From Candidatus Pseudoruminococcus merdavium (GTDB taxonomy: Bacteria; Bacillota; Clostridia; Oscillospirales; Ruminococcaceae), in NCBI GenBank assembly GCA_904419745.1, contig CAJFSS010000014.1, positions 1 through 64,000 of the forward strand: a DNA stretch of 64,000 nucleotides. The letters are read 5' to 3'. Shown here piece by piece: positions 16,552 to 25,798 of the stretch (positions are counted from its first letter, which is position 1; every line of letters begins with the position of its first letter). The position numbers and the translations under genes were made by a program. The notes beneath the pieces were generated by a model that was not told the DNA's origin, made no database searches, and worked only from the letters and a program-made list of their open reading frames with translations.

Positions 16552-17868
16552 TTATTGGTTCCACTGTTCTACCGTATCTGAAAGCATCCCAAGCGCCGCT
16601 TGGGCTTGGATGGTAGCGAGTGTCTGCGCCAGGGAATCGAGTTCTATTTCCTGAACCTCGCCGTTCTCCATGTTTTTCAGCTTCCCCTTACCCTGTGCAA
16701 TCTCATCATCACCGAGCACCATGGAATATGCAGCGCCGATTTTATCTGCATATTTCATCTGGGCTTTCAAACTTCTTCCCACGGTGTCGCATTCTGCAAA
16801 GAACCCGTTATGGCGCAGTTCCTTTGTCAAAGAAAACGCCTTGAGGGCAGCTTGTTCCCCGATATTAGCAAGGTAAATATCGCATTTTGCCTCCGGTTCA
16901 AAGTCACAGCCAGCCTGTTCCATGACCATGAGAAGACGTTCCAGTCCCATTCCAAAGCCAAGTGCGGGCGTTTGGGCTCCTCCAAGCTCTTTAACTAATC
17001 CATCATAACGTCCGCCGCCGCATACGGTTCCTTGAGCGCCAATGGTATCGGTGATAAATTCAAAAACCGTGCGGGTATAATAGTCAAGCCCACGTACAAT
17101 CCGGGGATCCACTTCATAGGGCATTCCACAGAGATCCAGGCGCTCCTTCAGGCCTTCAAAGTGCTTTGCACAGTCTTCACAGAGGTAATCGAGAATGACA
17201 GGGGCATCCTTTGCAATTTCCTTGCAATCCGGGTTTTTGCAGTCAAGCAGGCGCATTGGATTTTTTTCCAGTCGTTCCAGGCAGGTATCACAGAGATTTT
17301 CCCTGTGAGCCCCAAAATATTCTTTTAGTGCAGCATGATACTTTGCGCGGCACTCCGGGCATCCAATCGAGTTGATGTGAAGGGAAATCTCGCGAAGTCC
17401 CAGGCTATGCAGGATTTCACTTGCAAGCAGGATAATCTCTGCATCCGCAGCAGGGGAGGCGGTTCCGAACATCTCAACACCAAATTGATGAAATTCCCTT
17501 AATCTCCCTGCCTGTGGTTTTTCATACCGGAAACAGGAGAGCAGGTAAAACACTTTTAGCGGAAGCGCTCCTCCCAGCAGGCCGTTTTGCAAAATCGCGC
17601 GCACAGCTCCGGCGGTCCCCTCCGGTCTCAAAGTAATGGAACGATGTCCCTTATCTTCAAAAGTGTACATTTCCTTTTGCACAACATCTGTGGTGTCCCC
17701 AACAGAACGGGTAAAAAGTTCCGTATGTTCAAACGTTGGAGTTCGGATCTCCTTGAATCCAAAATTCTGTGCCGTTTGGGAAACCACTTTTTCCACGTAC
17801 CGCCATTTGAAGCTGTTCGCAGGAAGCACATCCGCCGTGCCTCTCGGCGCGTTTGTCAAAATCGCCAT
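16552..17868 (-). CDS. hisS: Histidyl-tRNA synthetase
   Basis: Charges tRNA-His; class II synthetase of 438 residues. Motif 2 region RYEKPQAGRLREFHQ, the HisRS signatures GLDYYTRTVFE and CGGGRYDGL and motif 3 GFGMGLERLL are all present, followed by an anticodon-binding domain. A Cys-rich insertion (CPEC, CDTC, CKNPDC, CEDC between about 170 and 235) is seen in some clostridial enzymes and may bind zinc. Start ATG 17868 follows AGGAAGG. First gene of the hisS-aspS operon, preceded by a T-box leader and possibly a second internal promoter. Confidence 0.96.
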   Translation of the reverse strand: MAILTNAPRGTADVLPANSFKWRYVEKVVSQTAQNFGFKEIRTPTFEHTELFTRSVGDTTDVVQKEMYTFEDKGHRSITLRPEGTAGAVRAILQNGLLGGALPLKVFYLLSCFRYEKPQAGRLREFHQFGVEMFGTASPAADAEIILLASEILHSLGLREISLHINSIGCPECRAKYHAALKEYFGAHRENLCDTCLERLEKNPMRLLDCKNPDCKEIAKDAPVILDYLCEDCAKHFEGLKERLDLCGMPYEVDPRIVRGLDYYTRTVFEFITDTIGAQGTVCGGGRYDGLVKELGGAQTPALGFGMGLERLLMVMEQAGCDFEPEAKCDIYLANIGEQAALKAFSLTKELRHNGFFAECDTVGRSLKAQMKYADKIGAAYSMVLGDDEIAQGKGKLKNMENGEVQEIELDSLAQTLATIQAQAALGMLSDTVEQWNQ

Positions 17869-17922
17869 GAAGGACCTTCCTCTCTATAAAAGTTTTAATA
17901 AGCGAATAAAGTTTGTTTATTA

Positions 17923-17951
17923 AGAATAGGATATTTTACCTGGATTGTCCA
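17923..17951 (-). promoter_or_regulatory. Possible internal promoter between T-box and hisS
   Basis: Minus-strand TGGACA (17946-17951), 17 bases, TATTCT (17923-17928), downstream of the T-box terminator. If real it gives basal hisS-aspS expression independent of the T-box. Confidence 0.35.
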
Positions 17952-18040
17952 GACGAAAGTATGGATAATCTCCTCTTTTCTCCGCTTTGCCATGTCAAAC
18001 TACAGCAAAACGCAGAGGATTTGGGCAGGTTGCCGCCAAC

Positions 18041-18260
18041 AAAAAAGACACCCCGCCTCTCCCATTCCTGGGACGAAGCAAGATGTCCTTCTTCTTCGCG
18101 GTGCCACCCGGATTAAACCGCATTTCGCGGTTTTTCTCAGCCGTTTTCCTTGATAACGCACAAAACGGGTGCGGCGCCCTTTTTCCTTGGAATTTACGGG
18201 CACATGCTCGCCGGAGGTCTTTCCTGGAGGCATTGGCAAGCGCGTTCTCAGCACCCGGTC
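18041..18260 (-). ncRNA. T-box riboswitch of hisS-aspS
   Basis: tRNA-sensing leader. The T-box GGGTGGCACCGCG (18097-18109) is clear and is followed by CUUCGUCCC, completing the antiterminator. A competing terminator pairs 18047-18064 with 18069-18087 and ends in six U. A hairpin AAACCGC/GCGGUUU (18115-18133) sits where stem III belongs. A long helix formed by 18251-18257 with 18197-18203 and 18235-18241 with 18206-18212 may be stem I, but it is small and I cannot identify the specifier with confidence; His (CAU near 18205) and Asp (GAC near 18258) are both possible. The 5' end is uncertain. Confidence 0.88.
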
Positions 18261-18332
18261 AATAGGGTACGCACTTTCTCTTTTACCGGTTTCTCCACTA
18301 CTTTTTCCGGGTCATAGCAGGTATCAAATAAT

Positions 18333-18737
18333 CTAACGTTTTGGATTGACAATGTTTCTCCACTCAAGGTCTCCACGTTCCAAGCCGTGGATAAGGACTT
18401 CCGCCGTCGCAATATTGGTTGCAACCGGAATATTATGAACGTCACACAACCGAAGCAGATCCGCTTCTTTGGGTTCATGCGGCTTCACCGTCAAAGGATC
18501 TCGGAAGAACAGCAGGAGGTCGATCTCATTGCACGCAATGCGGGCCATGATCTGCTGATCTCCCCCTTGGGAACCTGCCAAAAATTTCTGGACAGACAGC
18601 CCGGTTGCTTCTCCCACAAGTTTCCCAGTGGTTCCGGTTGCGCAGATATTATGATGGCTCAGGATACCGCAATAGGCGATACAAAACTGCACCATCAGTT
18701 CCTTTTTGGTGTCGTGTGCGATCAGGGCAATGTTCAT
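18333..18737 (-). CDS. mgsA: Methylglyoxal synthase
   Basis: Converts dihydroxyacetone phosphate to methylglyoxal and phosphate, a bypass when phosphate is low. The 134-residue protein aligns end to end with the Bacillus enzyme: IALIAHD at the N-terminus, CATGTTG phosphate loop, GGDQQI with catalytic Asp, FFRDPL, HEP and LERGDLEW at the C-terminus. ATG 18737 is chosen over GTG 18749, which lies against the AGGAG site. Second gene after minD; association with the min/mre region is usual in Clostridia. Confidence 0.94.
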   Translation of the reverse strand: MNIALIAHDTKKELMVQFCIAYCGILSHHNICATGTTGKLVGEATGLSVQKFLAGSQGGDQQIMARIACNEIDLLLFFRDPLTVKPHEPKEADLLRLCDVHNIPVATNIATAEVLIHGLERGDLEWRNIVNPKR

Positions 18738-18767
18738 GGTCTTTGACACTCCTTTTTGAACTGGTTT

Positions 18768-19499
18768 TCAGTGAAATGCGAGAGGGATATGCTTCCCGGT
18801 CATCCTCGCCGCAATGCGGTCAAAGACGGCCCTGGTTTCTGCTTGGGGTAATGGCTTTCCAGACGCCGCGCACAGGGCATATTCCCGGTTTTCCGGGATT
18901 ACTCCGAGCAACTGGGCGCCCACTCTGTCAATCACCTCATCCAGATCACGCACCATAGTCAGCGCACGCGGGCTGGAGGGGACACGGTTAATAATCAGGC
19001 GGCTTGTTTTTATGGGTTCCTCCATTACAGAAAGTACCTTTGCTCCATCACGGATACTGATAGGATCCGGCGTCACACAGATTACCACCCTGTCAGCAAT
19101 GGTGGAAAGGGAACGAAGATGCATTCCCACACCGGCGGGCATGTCAATCAGAATATCCTGATAATAAGATGACAGGCGGCGACATAATTCTATCAGACGG
19201 GATACGTCAATATTCGTACGTTCATTTTGTGAAGCTGGAAGCAGAAAAAGGGAAGGGTTATACTCACAGGGTACAATCGCTTTGGATGCTTCACACCGGG
19301 ACAGAAGTACATCATTTAAATCAAACACAATTTTATCGCTAATACCGAGCATAATATCCAAACTGCGCAATCCGCAGTCAAGCTCTATAATGAGAACCTT
19401 ACGGCCTCGGCACGCAAGGGCATCCCCAAGAAAACAACAGACGGAGGATTTTCCAACCCCGCCTTTTCCCGATGCGATTAAACTAATTTTCCCCTTCAT
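18768..19499 (-). CDS. minD: MinD/ParA-family ATPase, septum-site determining
   Basis: Membrane-associated ATPase of the MinD group, 243 residues. The deviant Walker A SGKGGVGKSS is at about 8-17, ELDCGLRSLD follows as the switch region with the MinD-type LRxLD, and DMPAGVG is Walker B. The C-terminal amphipathic membrane helix of typical MinD is not obvious; the end reads ARMTGKHIPLAFH. No minC or minE is adjacent, although Clostridia usually have minC before and minE after, so another ParA-like role is possible. ATG 19499 follows GAGGT. Own promoter; mgsA is downstream. Confidence 0.8.
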   Translation of the reverse strand: MKGKISLIASGKGGVGKSSVCCFLGDALACRGRKVLIIELDCGLRSLDIMLGISDKIVFDLNDVLLSRCEASKAIVPCEYNPSLFLLPASQNERTNIDVSRLIELCRRLSSYYQDILIDMPAGVGMHLRSLSTIADRVVICVTPDPISIRDGAKVLSVMEEPIKTSRLIINRVPSSPRALTMVRDLDEVIDRVGAQLLGVIPENREYALCAASGKPLPQAETRAVFDRIAARMTGKHIPLAFH

Positions 19500-19530
19500 C
19501 CCTACTACCTCATATAATCTTTCACATATT

Positions 19531-19559
19531 ATCATATCATGTAAAATACACTAAGTAAA
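19531..19559 (-). promoter_or_regulatory. Promoter of minD-mgsA
   Basis: Minus-strand TTTACT (19554-19559), 17 bases, TATGAT (19531-19536). Confidence 0.65.
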
Positions 19560-19767
19560 GTAGAAAAACTTTTCACTATTTGGTCATATTCGTGCAAAAG
19601 AAAGGTGTCTAAAAATAAACCTTCATATTATGCACAACTTTTTATCATTAAATTATATAAAATAGCAAAATTAATTCCTACAATTTCCACACGAAAAAAC
19701 AGGAAATACATGCGACGAAATGGAAAATTTCTGCTGTTTCCCTTTTCATCAATAGTAATATGCAGGA
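19560..19767. other. AT-rich gap without recognisable gene
   Basis: The stretch between the minD promoter and the mrdA terminator is very AT-rich. No minC-like or other gene fits; no RNA motif was recognised. Confidence 0.4.
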
Positions 19768-19805
19768 GAAAATCCCCCGTACCAGACAAGGTATAGGGGA
19801 TTTTC
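19768..19805 (-). terminator. Terminator-like hairpin after mrdA
   Basis: GAAAATCCCC (19768-19777) pairs with GGGGATTTTC (19796-19805) around a GTACC/GGTA inner stem, directly after the mrdA stop. Confidence 0.65.
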
Positions 19806-19806
19806 T

Positions 19807-21873
19807 TTATTGCTGGGAAGAGACCGAAGAACTAGCCGTACCTGAATCATCGGGATAAAAATAAGCATTAAAAATATCCCGGCAAAGCGGAGCGGCATAA
19901 TAACCGCTTCCACCCTGTTCAATACAGATAGCAACGGCAATCTCAGGGTCCTCATAAGGGCCAAAGGCCACATAGGCAATATTATCAGATTTTGTCCCGA
20001 CATTCTCCGGGGTACCGGTCTTAGACGCGATTTTAATCGGATAATTGGCAAAGATATACCGGGATGTGCCAGTCAAAGAAGAAGCAAGCATCCCATCGCG
20101 TACGGCCTGGAAATTTTCTTCTTCTGTTTCAATCGTATCCATTACTACTGGTGTTTCATCCTGAATTGTCTCGTTCATATCATAGCTTTTAATGGATCTG
20201 ATCAGATGGGACTGATACCGGGTTCCTCCATTAGCGATAGTGGAAACGGCAGTCACCATCTGCAGCGGTGTTGCCTGGGTATCCAACTGACCAATTGCCG
20301 CCTGTATGGTATTTCCTTCTTGCCACAATTCAATATCCGGATTCTGCTCATGAAGCTGCTCACGGTATTCCGGGCTGGAAAGGACGCCGGTTGCCTCCCC
20401 GGTTTCCACACCAGTCGCCTGTCCAAAACCAAGTTTGCTGACATATTCATTGAGTTTATCAATCCCAAGCCTGCGCCCTACATCATAGAAATAGATATTG
20501 CAGGATACTTCCAAAGCATGGACAATATTTGTCGCCCCATGCACACCCATACAGGTTGGCTGGTAATCCGAATAGTAGGTATACCGTCCGGTACAATTCA
20601 CCGTATCGGACGCCCCCAAAATATCCGCCGCCAGCGCACTCAGGCCTACGCTTGGTTTAAACGTAGAGCCAGGACGGTACTGCCCATAAAAAGCACGGTT
20701 AATCAAGGGATTGTTTTCCGCCGTCAAAAGGGAATTATAATCCGTATTGTACTGGGTCATCGTATAGGAGGGATAGGAAGCAGACGCCAGAATTTCTCCA
20801 TTTTTCACATTCATAACAATGGCCGTACCGCCTTTGACGTCGCCGCCATCCCCATACGCGCGTTTTTTAAGGGTATTTTCAATAAAATCTGCAAGCAGGT
20901 TTTGCACTTTTATCTGGAGATTTTTTTCCAGAGTAAGCATCACCGTATTCCCAGAGACAGCCGGTTGTTCTTCTGTAGAAATAACATTGCCGTCCGCATC
21001 CAGGTGAATCGTCCGTTTTCCATCCGTTCCACGCAGATTTTCCTCTGCCGCACGTTCAATTCCGGAACGGCCAACCGAATCATTCATCGCATATCCTTGG
21101 GATCGCAAGTCGGTATATCCGCTGCTAGGGGCTTCCTCCCCATCTTCCAGGGGATAGTATTCCTCCGCATAGATAGGGGAGACCGTCCCAAGAATGTGTG
21201 GAGCAAAATCATCCATTTCATATTGACGGAATGGAGTTTCTACAGCATCTACTCCGGGATATTGTATTGCGTTTTCCTGAATCTTTGTAGCAATCTCAAA
21301 AGAGACATCTTCTGCAAAGACAAAGGGGTTCAAAATGGAAAAATCCATTTTTTCCATTTCATAGCGAACTCCCGCAATCTTACGGGTATCATCCGGAGAA
21401 TATCCGACGATGTCGTATTCTTCAATCATGGCATCCATGACATTCTGCTCTGTAGCATAGAGATTTAGCCCCAAATCATCTTTCAAACTATCCACCGCAG
21501 AGGACTTTTGTGCATCAAAAGTATAGGGAGAAGTCTTTGCCATGGGAAGGCTGTCATTATATTCCTGTCCTTCCTGTTCCATCAGGTTAATCAGAGAGAG
21601 AATGACGTCATTCTGCTTTTCTGTATCCAGATATACTCTATCCAACTGAATATTAAAGCCTACCCGGTTGGAAACCAACGGTTCTCCATTACGGTCGACA
21701 ATTTCTCCACGCGGGGCTTTGAGCGTCACCGTTCTGGTATAGCCCTGTGTGGCCTGCGCCTTGTATTCATCCCCATTGACAATCTGGTAATCCGTCAAGC
21801 GGAACACAAAAAAGCCGCAAAAAACCACCAGAGCCATTACCAGCGCAGCAATACGGATTTTTTCTTTTCTCAT
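19807..21873 (-). CDS. mrdA: Penicillin-binding protein 2, elongasome transpeptidase
   Basis: Class B penicillin-binding protein that cross-links peptidoglycan during side-wall growth. The 688-residue protein has an N-terminal membrane anchor (about 8-28), a PBP dimerisation domain and a transpeptidase domain with the SxxK motif STFK (Ser403, Lys406), SxN as SCN, and KTG at about 618-620. ATG 21873 has AAAGGAG before it; upstream residues of the longer frame are not PBP-like. Follows mreD by about 55 bases in the mreBCD-mrdA operon. No rodA is in this window, although it often lies here. Confidence 0.93.
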   Translation of the reverse strand: MRKEKIRIAALVMALVVFCGFFVFRLTDYQIVNGDEYKAQATQGYTRTVTLKAPRGEIVDRNGEPLVSNRVGFNIQLDRVYLDTEKQNDVILSLINLMEQEGQEYNDSLPMAKTSPYTFDAQKSSAVDSLKDDLGLNLYATEQNVMDAMIEEYDIVGYSPDDTRKIAGVRYEMEKMDFSILNPFVFAEDVSFEIATKIQENAIQYPGVDAVETPFRQYEMDDFAPHILGTVSPIYAEEYYPLEDGEEAPSSGYTDLRSQGYAMNDSVGRSGIERAAEENLRGTDGKRTIHLDADGNVISTEEQPAVSGNTVMLTLEKNLQIKVQNLLADFIENTLKKRAYGDGGDVKGGTAIVMNVKNGEILASASYPSYTMTQYNTDYNSLLTAENNPLINRAFYGQYRPGSTFKPSVGLSALAADILGASDTVNCTGRYTYYSDYQPTCMGVHGATNIVHALEVSCNIYFYDVGRRLGIDKLNEYVSKLGFGQATGVETGEATGVLSSPEYREQLHEQNPDIELWQEGNTIQAAIGQLDTQATPLQMVTAVSTIANGGTRYQSHLIRSIKSYDMNETIQDETPVVMDTIETEEENFQAVRDGMLASSLTGTSRYIFANYPIKIASKTGTPENVGTKSDNIAYVAFGPYEDPEIAVAICIEQGGSGYYAAPLCRDIFNAYFYPDDSGTASSSVSSQQ

Positions 21874-21927
21874 TGGGTGATCTCCTTTCGGGCAGGTATC
21901 TTTTATATTCCTTCTCAAAAATTTTCA

Positions 21928-22464
21928 TTATATCGAATTCGGTTCTTCAGGATGTAAAATAATTTGAAATTTTTCAAACACAAAACGTATCAGTAAAAAA
22001 ACCAAGGGAGACAGAACAATGGAATACAGAGCCGCTGGCAACATTTGTGTTAATAAGAACATTCCACTGTGTGCCTGATTCCAGATAAAATAAGTAAAAG
22101 TAAAATTAACAAGCATTTGTATGAGGATACTAACCGCACAACAGAGCAACGCTGTCCCAATGGTACGGCGCAGCAAATGCGTGGTCAGCAGACCGATTCC
22201 TACGCCAAGAATCAAAAACAAAATTGCATTTGCACCCGTCAGGCCGCCGCTTCCAAAGTCCCAGAACAGCCCGCACACCATGGCAAGGATTGCCCCTTCA
22301 AATTCCCCTTCATACATCGCAAAAAGAACCGCCGCGCTCAGAAGAAACGATGGGCGGATCCCTGCTATCTCCATCATACCCGGTGTATTTTGCATGACAA
22401 ACAATGCAAGTATGATAATGGCGTAAATTAGATACTTTAAAAAGATGGCCTTTTTTTTACTCAA
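21928..22464 (-). CDS. mreD: Rod-shape determining protein MreD
   Basis: Integral membrane component of the elongasome, 178 residues with five to six hydrophobic helices. Family features are the first helix ending VMQNTP, the GIRPSFLLSAAVLFAMYEGE region and the GLFWDFGSGGLTG motif matching the MreD G-x-x-x-D-x-x-x-G-G pattern. A TTG start at 22464 is chosen: AGGAGGAG lies just upstream and the longer frame begins inside it. Lies between mreC and mrdA; an unexpected terminator-like hairpin sits just upstream. Confidence 0.9.
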   Translation of the reverse strand: MSKKKAIFLKYLIYAIIILALFVMQNTPGMMEIAGIRPSFLLSAAVLFAMYEGEFEGAILAMVCGLFWDFGSGGLTGANAILFLILGVGIGLLTTHLLRRTIGTALLCCAVSILIQMLVNFTFTYFIWNQAHSGMFLLTQMLPAALYSIVLSPLVFLLIRFVFEKFQIILHPEEPNSI

Positions 22465-22519
22465 GGGATCTCCTCCTTCCCAGGATTTCCTCAAACAGGA
22501 ACCTTAACCTTTTTAGAAA

Positions 22520-22549
22520 AGGGGCCGCCACATCAAAATGGCGGCCCCT
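22520..22549 (-). terminator. Intrinsic terminator or attenuator between mreC and mreD
   Basis: A very GC-rich 11-bp stem (AGGGGCCGCCA at 22520-22530 with TGGCGGCCCCT at 22539-22549) is followed on the minus strand by TTTTCT. A second hairpin CCTTTT/AAAAGG overlaps its tail and could act as competitor. Confidence 0.7.
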
Positions 22550-22566
22550 ATCCAATCATTTTTTAT

Positions 22567-23481
22567 TTACTGGGATAACGTACTGCTATCCTGTGCAGGG
22601 GCCTGCTGAGAAGAGGGAGGTGTTTGCTCCGATTCCAGCCCGATTCCCTGATACAAAAACGAAGTAATAACATAAACATCCTGTACCGAAGAAATATCCG
22701 TCACTGGGTTCACCACAGCATATTTGGACAAACCTGTGGGATCCAACCCAATTTCCGCAATTTCCCCAACAATTAGACCCTGCGGATAAACACCGCCCGT
22801 TCCGGAGGTAATCAAAATATCCCCTGCCTGCATTTCACTGTCACGGGAAATATAGGAAAGCCTACACTGGCCGTTTTGGGAGAGTTCCAACGTTCCCTGC
22901 ACAGTCCCGGTATCCCTGGTTCGGTAATTGACCACTCCTACATTTGTGGATGCGCTCAAAACCGTAGATACACGGGAATAAGTCGGCCCAACTTCGGAGA
23001 CATATCCAATTAGTCCCGCCGAAGTAATTACCGGATCTTGAACAGCCACACCCTGAAGGGAACCCTTGTCAATCAAAAAGGAGTCATAGGAAGCATTGGG
23101 ATCCCTACTTGTTACAAAAGCTGGGACAATTTCATAGTCGTCATTTTGCTCTTTAATACTCAGTGCTTCTTTATATTGTTCATTTTCCCGCAAAATTTCT
23201 TCATAGTCCACCATCTGCTTTTTCAGTTCGTCAATCTGGCTTTGCAGCGCTTCATTTTGCTGTGCGGTCTGATTAGCGCTCATAATATTGGACAAAAAAC
23301 CTGACACCGAAGAGGAAATTTGGGAGGAAAATGATTGGATAGGAGTCACAATGAAGGAGAGGATGGACGAAGTAATAGAAGTTGCCCCTCCTGTTGACAC
23401 CTGATACACCATAAAGCCGCCCAGCACAAGCACAATAGCTAGCAGAATTTTAAATTTTATACTTTTGAAAAATTCCCTCAC
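22567..23481 (-). CDS. mreC: Rod-shape determining protein MreC
   Basis: Bitopic elongasome scaffold, 304 residues. One membrane helix (about 9-27), a coiled coil rich in Gln and Glu (about 68-110), and the extracellular beta domains with DKGS..GV..QDPVI and the G-x-G-G-V-YPQGL-x-VG motif typical of MreC. The C-terminus has a Ser/Gln/Pro-rich tail. GTG start 23481 follows GGAGGAG. It is downstream of mreB by about 70 bases. Confidence 0.93.
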   Translation of the reverse strand: MREFFKSIKFKILLAIVLVLGGFMVYQVSTGGATSITSSILSFIVTPIQSFSSQISSSVSGFLSNIMSANQTAQQNEALQSQIDELKKQMVDYEEILRENEQYKEALSIKEQNDDYEIVPAFVTSRDPNASYDSFLIDKGSLQGVAVQDPVITSAGLIGYVSEVGPTYSRVSTVLSASTNVGVVNYRTRDTGTVQGTLELSQNGQCRLSYISRDSEMQAGDILITSGTGGVYPQGLIVGEIAEIGLDPTGLSKYAVVNPVTDISSVQDVYVITSFLYQGIGLESEQTPPSSQQAPAQDSSTLSQ

Positions 23482-23550
23482 CGCCGGACTCCTCCCATGT
23501 TGTCAGTGGAAAGCAGGGCAGAAAAAGTTCCTCCTGCCCAGCATATAGCC

Positions 23551-24558
23551 CTAGTCTTCGTCGGATAAAACTTCCTTGAGACGATCAATATCCTCCAGCA
23601 CTTTGCCGGTACCGACAGCTACGCAGTCAAGTGGATTTTCCGCCACATTGACTGGCATTCCAGTTTCCTTGGAAATCAGGCTGTCCAGGCCGCGCAACAG
23701 TGCGCCGCCGCCGGAAAGGGTAATGCCATGGTCAATGATATCCGCTGCCAGCTGAGGTGGAGTGCGCTCCAAAGTTACACGGATTGCTTCCAGAACAGAG
23801 GCAAGAGAATCCTGCAATGCTTCACGGATTTCCTCAGAAGTAATGGTGATATTTTTCGGAAGCCCATCAATCAGGTTGCGACCTTTAATCTCCATCGTGT
23901 CCTCTCCTTCATAAGGATATGCAGAACCGATAGCAATCTTGATATCTTCCGCGGTGCGTTCACCGATAAGGAGGCTGTATTTTTTCTTAATATACTGGAT
24001 AATAGAGGCATCAAATGCATCACCGCCCACACGCACGCTTCTGGAAACGACAATTCCGCCGAGTGAGATAACGGCAACTTCACTGGTTCCGCCCCCAATA
24101 TCGACGATCATGCTCCCAGTTGCCTCTGCAACTGGGAGGCCAGCGCCAATTGCCGCCGCCATTGGCTCCTCAATAATGGAAACCTGGCGTGCGCCTGCTT
24201 TAAACGCAGCTTCTTTGACTGCACGTTTTTCCACTTCCGTAACACCGGAGGGAATGCAGATGATGACGCGAGGACGTGCAAAAATGCTGTTGTTAAATAC
24301 CTTTTTAATAAAAATCTGAAGCATGCTTGCGGTAATATCAAAATCTGCAATGACGCCGCCTTTGAGTGGCCGGACTGCCACAATGGAACCCGGCGTACGT
24401 CCGATTACCTCTTTTGCCTCACTTCCGACAAAGCGGACAGCATCGTGGCGGGTATCCACCGCTACAACGGAGGGCTCACGCATGATGATGCCCTTTCCCT
24501 TCATAAATACCAATGTGTTTGCAGTACCGAGATCGATACCAATATCGCGAGAAAACAT
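23551..24558 (-). CDS. mreB: Rod-shape determining actin MreB
   Basis: Actin-like filament protein that guides lateral wall synthesis, 335 residues. The phosphate 1 motif [13 protein letters not shown] is at the N-terminus, phosphate 2 is [12 protein letters not shown] and the adenosine motif reads [14 protein letters not shown] 24558 is chosen, with AAAGGGG seven bases upstream; the longer frame is not MreB-like. First gene of mreB-mreC-mreD-mrdA. A TATAAT on the minus strand at 24677-24682 may be its -10 box, but no good -35 was seen. Confidence 0.96.
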   Translation of the reverse strand: MFSRDIGIDLGTANTLVFMKGKGIIMREPSVVAVDTRHDAVRFVGSEAKEVIGRTPGSIVAVRPLKGGVIADFDITASMLQIFIKKVFNNSIFARPRVIICIPSGVTEVEKRAVKEAAFKAGARQVSIIEEPMAAAIGAGLPVAEATGSMIVDIGGGTSEVAVISLGGIVVSRSVRVGGDAFDASIIQYIKKKYSLLIGERTAEDIKIAIGSAYPYEGEDTMEIKGRNLIDGLPKNITITSEEIREALQDSLASVLEAIRVTLERTPPQLAADIIDHGITLSGGGALLRGLDSLISKETGMPVNVAENPLDCVAVGTGKVLEDIDRLKEVLSDED

Positions 24559-24760
24559 GGTTTTTCCCCTTTCCTTTTGACAATACGGTGTATTTTTCAC
24601 TTTGCCGAATTCTGTCCACCCGGCAACGCCTGTTTTTCCTGATTTCCCTAAGAAAATACAAAAAAGTTATGTTCCTATTATACTCTATTGGCAAGTAAAA
24701 TCACAGCAAAAAAATTGTAAATTTTCCCGCTGAATTTGGATGGGATTTCATACAAAACCC

Positions 24761-25324
24761 TCAAAGAATACCAAGATTTTTCAGCTGTTCTCCCAGTTTT
24801 GCCACAGGTAAGCCCATGACATTGTAATAGCAACCATGGATGCCGCTCACCAGTGTGCATCCATATCCTTGAATCCCATAGGCCCCGGCTTTGTCAAACG
24901 GTTCCCCTGTAGCAAGGTACGCGGAAATCTGCTCATCTGTCAGGGATACAAAGGTGACGGAAGTACACACATGAAAAGTATGCGCCAGATTCTGGAAGAT
25001 AATACACACTCCCGTATAAACATGGTGGGTTTTCCCAGAAAGCATGGAGAGCATCCTTCTGGCGTCCAATTCATTTGATGGTTTGCCAAGGATCTGCCCA
25101 TCCAGTTCCACCACTGTATCACAACCAATAACAACGGCATGCGGGTGTTTTTTTGCACAAGCTTCCGCTTTACGTTTGCTCAACAGCTCCACTGCTTTTT
25201 CCGCTTTTATCCCCTCAGAGAGGCTCTCGTCGCTGTCAGTGGGGGAGACGGTAAATTCTTTGATTAAATATCCAAGTAGTTCTTTTCTGCGAGGGGAAGC
25301 GGAGGCAAGAACAAATTCCGGCAT
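24761..25324 (-). CDS. maf: Maf nucleoside-triphosphate pyrophosphatase
   Basis: House-cleaning pyrophosphatase acting on dTTP/UTP and modified nucleotides, 187 residues. Family motifs are LASASPRRKELL at the N-terminus, VIGCDTVVELDG with the catalytic Asp, and GKPSN with KAGAYGIQGYG near the C-terminus. Start ATG 25324 follows GAGGGGG. Ten bases downstream of dut, upstream of mreB, the usual maf-mreB neighbourhood of Clostridia. Confidence 0.93.
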   Translation of the reverse strand: MPEFVLASASPRRKELLGYLIKEFTVSPTDSDESLSEGIKAEKAVELLSKRKAEACAKKHPHAVVIGCDTVVELDGQILGKPSNELDARRMLSMLSGKTHHVYTGVCIIFQNLAHTFHVCTSVTFVSLTDEQISAYLATGEPFDKAGAYGIQGYGCTLVSGIHGCYYNVMGLPVAKLGEQLKNLGIL

Positions 25325-25333
25325 AAAACCCCC

Positions 25334-25774
25334 TCACTTTCTTCCAGAGGATCCAAACCCTCCAGATCCCCGCTGAGTTTCGTCCAGCGTAGAGACTTCC
25401 TCCAGTTCATAGGGGATGACCGGATGCAGTACCAGCTGTGCAATCCTTTCTCCCGGCTCAATGGAATAGTCGGTTTGGGAGAGGTTGACAACCGGAACTT
25501 TCAGTTCCCCACGGTAATCGCTGTCCACCACTCCCACACCATTGGCCATAGTAATCCCATGCTTAGAAGAAAGCCCGCTCCTTGCATACACAAAAGCGCC
25601 GATTTCCCTGCTTTGCAGCGCAATGGCCACTCCAGTAGGAATTAGTGCACGTTCCCCCGCTCTGAGTAAAAAAGGGGAGGACAGATCCGCATACAAATCA
25701 TAGCCCGCACTCCCGGATGTTGCACGGGTAGGCAGCTTTGCAGTGGGGCTTACCCGTGTGATTTTTAAATTCAT
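25334..25774 (-). CDS. dut: Deoxyuridine triphosphatase
   Basis: Hydrolyses dUTP to dUMP and pyrophosphate, preventing uracil incorporation. The 146-residue trimeric-type enzyme has all five motifs: AGYDLYA, ARSGLSSK, GVVDSDYRGEL, GERIAQLVL and RGSGGFGSSG. Start ATG 25774 follows GAGG. Lies between the U32 gene and maf. Confidence 0.96.
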   Translation of the reverse strand: MNLKITRVSPTAKLPTRATSGSAGYDLYADLSSPFLLRAGERALIPTGVAIALQSREIGAFVYARSGLSSKHGITMANGVGVVDSDYRGELKVPVVNLSQTDYSIEPGERIAQLVLHPVIPYELEEVSTLDETQRGSGGFGSSGRK

Positions 25775-25798
25775 CCTGTTTTCCTCGCTTTCTCCGTC

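Noticed and set aside
18248-18478. Frame overlapping the mgsA end and the T-box leader
   Set aside because: Mostly inside mgsA in another frame; the rest is T-box leader.
20206-21468. Open frame of 420 codons opposite mrdA
   Set aside because: Antisense to the penicillin-binding protein, no start signal or family match.
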